Origin: an uncultured Bacteroidales bacterium
GTDB taxonomy: Bacteria > Bacteroidota > Bacteroidia > Bacteroidales > Paludibacteraceae
Direction of reading: 5' to 3'
Assembly: GCA_937886455.1 (NCBI GenBank)
Contig: CALGCU010000012.1
Location: 1 to 9,571 of the forward strand
DNA: 9,571 bases
Of the stretch, positions 5,639 to 9,571 are shown piece after piece (within the stretch, counting starts at the first letter, position 1; each line of letters starts with the position of its first letter). The translations under genes were made by a program, and so were the position numbers. The notes beneath the pieces are model-generated. The model was not told the DNA's origin. It did no database searches and worked only from the letters and a program-made list of their open reading frames with translations.

Positions 5639-6708
5639 AGGGTAGGGTGGTTTGAAATGATGCCTCCTCCTACTACGCACTCGTTGCGATAGAAGACGGC
5701 TGACTGACCGGGAGTGACGGCTTCTATAGGCGCAGTGAAACCTACACGGGCATGTGTGTCACTCCACTCAATGAGATAGCCCTGCACGGGCATGCTTTTA
5801 TAGCGAATCTTGATGGACAATATCTCATTGCCGGATAGGGTGGCAGGTGAAGGGAAATAGCAGTCACGTAGGTACATCTCAGTGGTGAGCAACTGCTGTT
5901 TGTCACCTATCATGATTTCATTGTTTTGCGCATTAATCTGCAACACGTAAGCGGGTACTCCTAAGGCAATATCTAAGCCCTTACGCTGTCCTATGGTGTA
6001 GAATGGATAGCCTTTGTGTTGACCCAAAACTTTACCGGATGGGTCAATGAAATTGCCTCGTCCAACAAGGGAATCGATGTCTGGCTTCTGCTGACGTAGA
6101 AAATCACGATAGTCACCTTCTACGAAACAAATGTCTTGACTCTCGCTCTTCTGGGCTAAACGAACATATCCATGTTCCATTGCAATGTTACGTACTTCGT
6201 CTTTGGTCATCTTGCCTAAGGGAAGCAAAAGACGGGAAAGTACGTCTTGACGAAGCCCCCAAAGAAAGTACGATTGGTCTTTGCGTGTGTCATTACCTTT
6301 GGCGATGTAATACGTACCATTATCTTCCACCACTTGGGCATAGTGACCGGTGGCGATGTAGTCACACCCTAAACGATCGGCTTCTGAAAGAAGGTATTTC
6401 ATCTTGATATGCATGTTGCATTGCACACACGGGTTAGGTGTGCGACCTGCCATGTATTCTGTGGTGAAATTGCCAATAATACACCGCTGAAAGTCTTCAC
6501 GCACATCTAATACATGGTGAGTGATGCCTAATGAAGACGCTAAATCTTGTGCTTCCTGAACGTATGCAGGCAACACTCCATCTGATTCTTTTACCCACAT
6601 TACCATAGTGAGCCCAATAACTTCATATCCTTGTTGCATCAACGATATGCAGGCAACTGAACTATCGGTGCCACCACTCATCCCCACTAATACTTTCTTA
6701 GATGTCAT
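5635..6708 (-). CDS. mnmA: tRNA-specific 2-thiouridylase
   Basis: A 357-residue enzyme that puts sulfur on C2 of the wobble uridine (U34) of Glu, Gln and Lys tRNAs. The N-terminal ATP-pyrophosphatase loop SGGTDSS at 11-17 is the PP-loop (usually SGGVDSS). The catalytic cysteines are C97 in TPNPCVQCN (90-98) and C194 in SQDICFVEGDYRDFL, and KDQSYFL at 143-149 is typical. The middle region YTIGQRKGLDIALG and a C-terminal beta-barrel domain complete the family layout. The length is normal. The protein is cytoplasmic and takes sulfur from an IscS-type relay. Its stop overlaps the xseA start (ATGA), which suggests translational coupling. The 55-bp gap after the ABC-F gene holds no clear promoter, so read-through from upstream is plausible. 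Confidence 0.96.
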   Translation of the reverse strand: MTSKKVLVGMSGGTDSSVACISLMQQGYEVIGLTMVMWVKESDGVLPAYVQEAQDLASSLGITHHVLDVREDFQRCIIGNFTTEYMAGRTPNPCVQCNMHIKMKYLLSEADRLGCDYIATGHYAQVVEDNGTYYIAKGNDTRKDQSYFLWGLRQDVLSRLLLPLGKMTKDEVRNIAMEHGYVRLAQKSESQDICFVEGDYRDFLRQQKPDIDSLVGRGNFIDPSGKVLGQHKGYPFYTIGQRKGLDIALGVPAYVLQINAQNNEIMIGDKQQLLTTEMYLRDCYFPSPATLSGNEILSIKIRYKSMPVQGYLIEWSDTHARVGFTAPIEAVTPGQSAVFYRNECVVGGGIISNHPTL

Positions 6709-6763
6709 AATGCCGGGTATTGTTATTGGTTAATATATAATATAGAGGAGTGAATAATACATT

Positions 6764-8383
6764 TTAAAGTGTGTATTTCTTGTCGCGTAGGGCTCTAATG
6801 TCTTCTGACGTGAGATAATCGTCATAATTCATCTGCTTATCAATAATGCCGTTAGGCGTAAGCTCAATGATACGATTGCATACAGTCTCAATGAATTCAC
6901 GGTCGTGAGAAGCCATCAAAACATTACCTTTGAAATTGACCAATGTGTTGTTGAAGGCTTGAATAGATTCCAAATCAAGATGGTTGGCGGGACTGTCAAG
7001 CATCATCACATTGGCATTACGCAACATCATACGTGCAATCATACAACGCATTTTCTCACCTCCGGATAGTACACTGGCTTTCTTGTATATCTCTTCACCG
7101 CTAAAAAGCATTTTGCCTAAATAACCGCGGATAAACGACTCGGTAGTGTCATGACTCCACTGACCGAGCCAATCTACTAAGTTGAGGTCAGTGTTAAAGA
7201 ATGCTGAGTTGTCTAAAGGTAAATAAGCATTGGTGATAGTCACACCCCAATTGTAAGTGCCTTCATGCTGTTTGTCATTACCGGAAAGTATTTCAAATAA
7301 TGCGGTCATAGCTCTTGGGTCACGCGACACAAAGGCTATCTTGTCGTCTTTCTCTACATTGAAATTCACATCACGGAACAAAATAGTACCATCCTCTGCT
7401 GTCTTGCCCAGACCGGCTACTTCTAATACCATATTGCCGGGTTCGCGTTCGGGAGTGAAAATAATGCCGGGGTAACGACGTGTGGAAGGCTGAATGTCCT
7501 CTACATTGAGCTTTTCTAACATCTTCTTACGACTGGTGGCTTGCTTGGACTTGGCTACGTTGGCGCTAAAGCGACGGATAAACTCTTCCAACTCTTTGCG
7601 CTTTTCTTCTGCCTTCTTGTTCTGATTCTGTTGTTGGCGAAGGGCTAACTGACTACTTTCATACCAGAAGGAATAGTTGCCGGCAAAGAGTTGTATCTTA
7701 CCATAATCAATGTCCACTGTGTGAGTGCTCACTGCGTCAAGGAAGTGACGGTCATGACTCACCACCAATACGGTGTTTTCATAATTGGCAAGGTAATTCT
7801 CCAACCAAATGACTGTGTCAACGTCTAAGTCGTTGGTTGGCTCGTCAAGTAATAGATTGTCAGGATTTCCAAAAAGGGCGCGTGCCAAAAGTACACGCAC
7901 TTTTTCTTTGGCACTCATCTCTGACATGAGTGTGTAATGATATTCTTCTTTAATACCTAAATTGCTCAATAAAGTGGCAGCGTCGCTCTCGGCATTCCAA
8001 CCATTCATCTCGGCAAACTTCTCTTCTAATTCGGAAGCACGCATACCATCGGCATCACTGAAATCTTCTTTCAAATATATGGCATCTTTCTCTTCTTTCA
8101 CAGCCCACAATTCTTCATAACCCATCATCACTGTGTCTATCACAGTGAATTGGTCGTAAGCAAAGTGGTCTTGTTTCAACACAGAAAGACGCTCGCCCGG
8201 ACCAAAGGATATATTCCCGCGCGTGGGGTCTAATTCTCCACTCAACATCCGTATCAATGTGGATTTACCTGCACCATTAGCCCCAATAATACCATAACAA
8301 TTACCTGCTGTAAATTTTAAATTAACATCGGAAAACAACACACGTTTCCCAAATTGCATCGCTAAATTTGATACTGTAATCAT
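6764..8383 (-). CDS. ABC-F ATPase, YbiT/YkpA-like
   Basis: A 539-residue cytoplasmic protein with two ABC domains and no membrane segment, as in ABC-F translation factors acting at the ribosomal E site. Domain 1 has Walker A GANGAGKST (34-42), Walker B LLLDEPTNDLD (177-187) and the H-switch SHDRHFL (209-215); its signature is unusual, MSAKE (156-160), instead of LSGGE. A charged helical linker follows (about 240-300; basic and glutamate-rich), in the place of the P-site tRNA interaction motif. Domain 2 has a lost Walker A (FVSRDPRAMTA, 351-361), a normal signature LSGGEKMR (439-446) and MMLDSPANHLD (460-470), where S464 replaces the catalytic glutamate. The likely role is a housekeeping ribosome factor. 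It is not closely similar to the known antibiotic-protection types, but that cannot be ruled out from sequence. Confidence 0.9.
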   Translation of the reverse strand: MITVSNLAMQFGKRVLFSDVNLKFTAGNCYGIIGANGAGKSTLIRMLSGELDPTRGNISFGPGERLSVLKQDHFAYDQFTVIDTVMMGYEELWAVKEEKDAIYLKEDFSDADGMRASELEEKFAEMNGWNAESDAATLLSNLGIKEEYHYTLMSEMSAKEKVRVLLARALFGNPDNLLLDEPTNDLDVDTVIWLENYLANYENTVLVVSHDRHFLDAVSTHTVDIDYGKIQLFAGNYSFWYESSQLALRQQQNQNKKAEEKRKELEEFIRRFSANVAKSKQATSRKKMLEKLNVEDIQPSTRRYPGIIFTPEREPGNMVLEVAGLGKTAEDGTILFRDVNFNVEKDDKIAFVSRDPRAMTALFEILSGNDKQHEGTYNWGVTITNAYLPLDNSAFFNTDLNLVDWLGQWSHDTTESFIRGYLGKMLFSGEEIYKKASVLSGGEKMRCMIARMMLRNANVMMLDSPANHLDLESIQAFNNTLVNFKGNVLMASHDREFIETVCNRIIELTPNGIIDKQMNYDDYLTSEDIRALRDKKYTL

Positions 8384-8384
8384 C

Positions 8385-8429
8385 TTATTTTATACCTGTT
8401 TTTATTTCAATAGTTAGTGTTTTTTTCAT
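8385..8429 (-). CDS. Possible 14-codon leader peptide before the ABC-F gene
   Basis: The minus strand between the porin stop and the ABC-F start contains ATG, 13 more codons (MKKTLTIEIKTGIK) and TAA. The TAA lies one base before the ABC-F ATG (TAAGATG). Short leader peptides ahead of ABC-F genes are known to control some antibiotic-resistance members. Here the reading frame is short, has no ribosome site that I can see, and no alternative hairpins are evident, so it may be chance in an A-rich leader. Confidence 0.25.
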   Translation of the reverse strand: MKKTLTIEIKTGIK

Positions 8430-8434
8430 GAACA

Positions 8435-9571
8435 TTAATCAACTAATTGCCAACGCAAGCCGACATTCAGACGGTACATTTCATCCATCACAGAAGGAGT
8501 AAGAGAATAGCCACCTCTTCCAGTTACAAGTCCCAGCCAATGGTCGAATGACGCGAACACCGTCAAACCTTTGACGGGTTGTACTTCTGCAAAGAATCCC
8601 AAATCAGGCACCTGCAACATTTTCTTGTGAGGCCCAAAGAAGAAATGAGGTCCCGGGACCATTCCCATTTTCTTCGTATTTTGCACATAAAACACCCCTG
8701 TTTTTTCATCATATCCATTTGCATAATAAGGCGTGTAGTAAGACAAATCCACACCTGCTTTCAAGCCCCATTTTTCAAACTGATGATGATAATAGAGTTT
8801 GCTATAGAGCGTAAAATCAGGCAACGGAAGCACCGATTTATCGGATGTAAATTGGTATATGAACTGATTTTCCCAACGCACATCCCTATGCAAATCAATA
8901 TTTGCTTTCAGGTCAGCAGCCACAACAGAGAGCCATCCCATTTTCTGATAAGGAGTAGGATATTTACCATCTGCCGTTCTGCCCATATAAACCGGTTGGT
9001 GGATATTATCCGTCTTGACATTTAAAGAAATTCCTTGTTTAGGCAAGTCAAATCCAAAACGACCATCTACGCGGTGCCAATAGTCAAAGCCATTTTCCCA
9101 TCCTGTGTGTGGGAAATAGAATTTGCCCAAGAACTTGGTGTTTGAGTCACGATGTCCTCCTACACCATATGAGATTCGCATGGGCACCTTTCCAGCCTTA
9201 AAGGAGTGAGCCAAGTCAATGTCCAGATTACATTCGGACTGGAGAGGACCCCAGAAGAATACATTGCCCACAATAGAATAGTCAATCTTACTATGAGACA
9301 AATCTCTCGCATCTGAGATGTTAAATCCTAATTGAAGGTTGTTGTCATGATGTTCAAAGGCTGAAGTGTCTTTTAACAAAACGGGCTGACCTTCTATGTA
9401 GTTACCATGAAAACGATAGTCGTGTTCAAAAAATGCGACCAAAGAAAAAGGCATTTTTTCTACATTCTCCCGCAATACTTGTACGGCTAATGTGTTACGT
9501 ACAATTTGAAACTCTGCATTGAATCTGTCGTATGCAGGGTCCTTGATGCCACGTTTCACTCCTTCCCAACG
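8435..9571 (-). CDS. Putative outer-membrane porin (PF14121-like), C-terminal part
   Basis: The frame is open through the window edge (first visible residues RWEGVKRGIKD), so the start and signal peptide lie outside; about 378 residues are visible. The sequence alternates aromatic and polar residues in strand-like segments separated by polar turns (FSLVAFFEHDYRFHG, FTLYSKLYYHHQFEKWGLKAGVDLSYYTPYYAN, LGFFAEVQPVKGLTVFASFDHWLGLV), as expected of an outer-membrane beta-barrel. The block DGRFGFDLPKQGISLNVKTDNIHQPVYMG and the final strand MYRLNVGLRWQLVD resemble the putative porin family of Bacteroidetes (PF14121), whose members are often 600 residues or more. It ends with Asp after QLV rather than the classical terminal Phe. 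What it transports is unknown. It precedes the ABC-F gene by 51 bp with no clear promoter between them. Confidence 0.75.
   Translation of the reverse strand, partial: RWEGVKRGIKDPAYDRFNAEFQIVRNTLAVQVLRENVEKMPFSLVAFFEHDYRFHGNYIEGQPVLLKDTSAFEHHDNNLQLGFNISDARDLSHSKIDYSIVGNVFFWGPLQSECNLDIDLAHSFKAGKVPMRISYGVGGHRDSNTKFLGKFYFPHTGWENGFDYWHRVDGRFGFDLPKQGISLNVKTDNIHQPVYMGRTADGKYPTPYQKMGWLSVVAADLKANIDLHRDVRWENQFIYQFTSDKSVLPLPDFTLYSKLYYHHQFEKWGLKAGVDLSYYTPYYANGYDEKTGVFYVQNTKKMGMVPGPHFFFGPHKKMLQVPDLGFFAEVQPVKGLTVFASFDHWLGLVTGRGGYSLTPSVMDEMYRLNVGLRWQLVD

Noticed and set aside
5639..5680. A 14-residue N-terminal extension of xseA (MRSRRRHHFKPPYP)
   Set aside because: It lies inside the mnmA coding end, is basic and unlike XseA N termini; the ATGA overlap start at 5638 fits better.
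6709..6763. A separate promoter for mnmA in the 55-bp gap
   Set aside because: AT-rich, but no TAnnTTTG or TTTG at the right spacing could be found on the minus strand.
8579..9025. 148-residue plus-strand reading frame inside the porin gene
   Set aside because: Antisense to a beta-barrel protein with clear family features; the translation (His/Ile/Arg-rich) shows no domain and is a codon-shadow product.

Overview
The window looks like chromosomal DNA of a Bacteroidales species (Bacteroides/Prevotella/Porphyromonas relatives). Three things point there. The best promoter has the Bacteroidetes form TTTG-N19-TAnnTTTG. Shine-Dalgarno sequences are largely absent. The proteins are of Bacteroidetes type: a putative beta-barrel porin, AnsA, a YbiT/YkpA-like ABC-F ATPase, and a lipoprotein with an acidic stretch right after the lipid-bearing cysteine. 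The genus cannot be fixed from the sequence. No rRNA, tRNA, IS element, CRISPR array or phage gene was seen.

Left part, plus strand (1-2791). The window opens inside an 11-bp tandem array (1-173, 15 full units plus 8 bp, probably longer to the left). An AT-rich leader follows, then a tight three-gene run: a lipoprotein of the GH114/TM1410 type (226-1059), a radical SAM protein of the COG0731 type (1085-1849) and a GT-B glycosyltransferase (1856-2791). The gaps are 25 and 6 bp, so one transcript is likely. The glycosyltransferase stops early after its donor-site motif and runs into a GC-rich, internally repetitive block of about 150 bp (2791-2940) that separates the two convergent gene sets.

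Right part, minus strand (2941-9571). Read in the direction of transcription: the C-terminal part of a porin (cut by the window end), an ABC-F ATPase, the tRNA 2-thiouridylase mnmA, the exonuclease VII large subunit xseA and dihydroneopterin aldolase folB, followed by ansA (cytoplasmic L-asparaginase) with its own promoter. mnmA and xseA overlap by ATGA. xseA is broken by one in-frame TAA after residue 296, while the remaining 91 codons stay open and recognisable.

Most of the window is housekeeping: tRNA modification, folate synthesis, DNA repair, nitrogen metabolism and ribosome-associated ATPase. Points worth a second look are the 11-bp array next to an operon that may act on a hexosamine-type glycan, the GC-rich block at the cut-off glycosyltransferase end, the nonsense codon in xseA, and the one-sided decay of the ABC-F ATP sites. 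I did not find a clearly new defence or mobile system.
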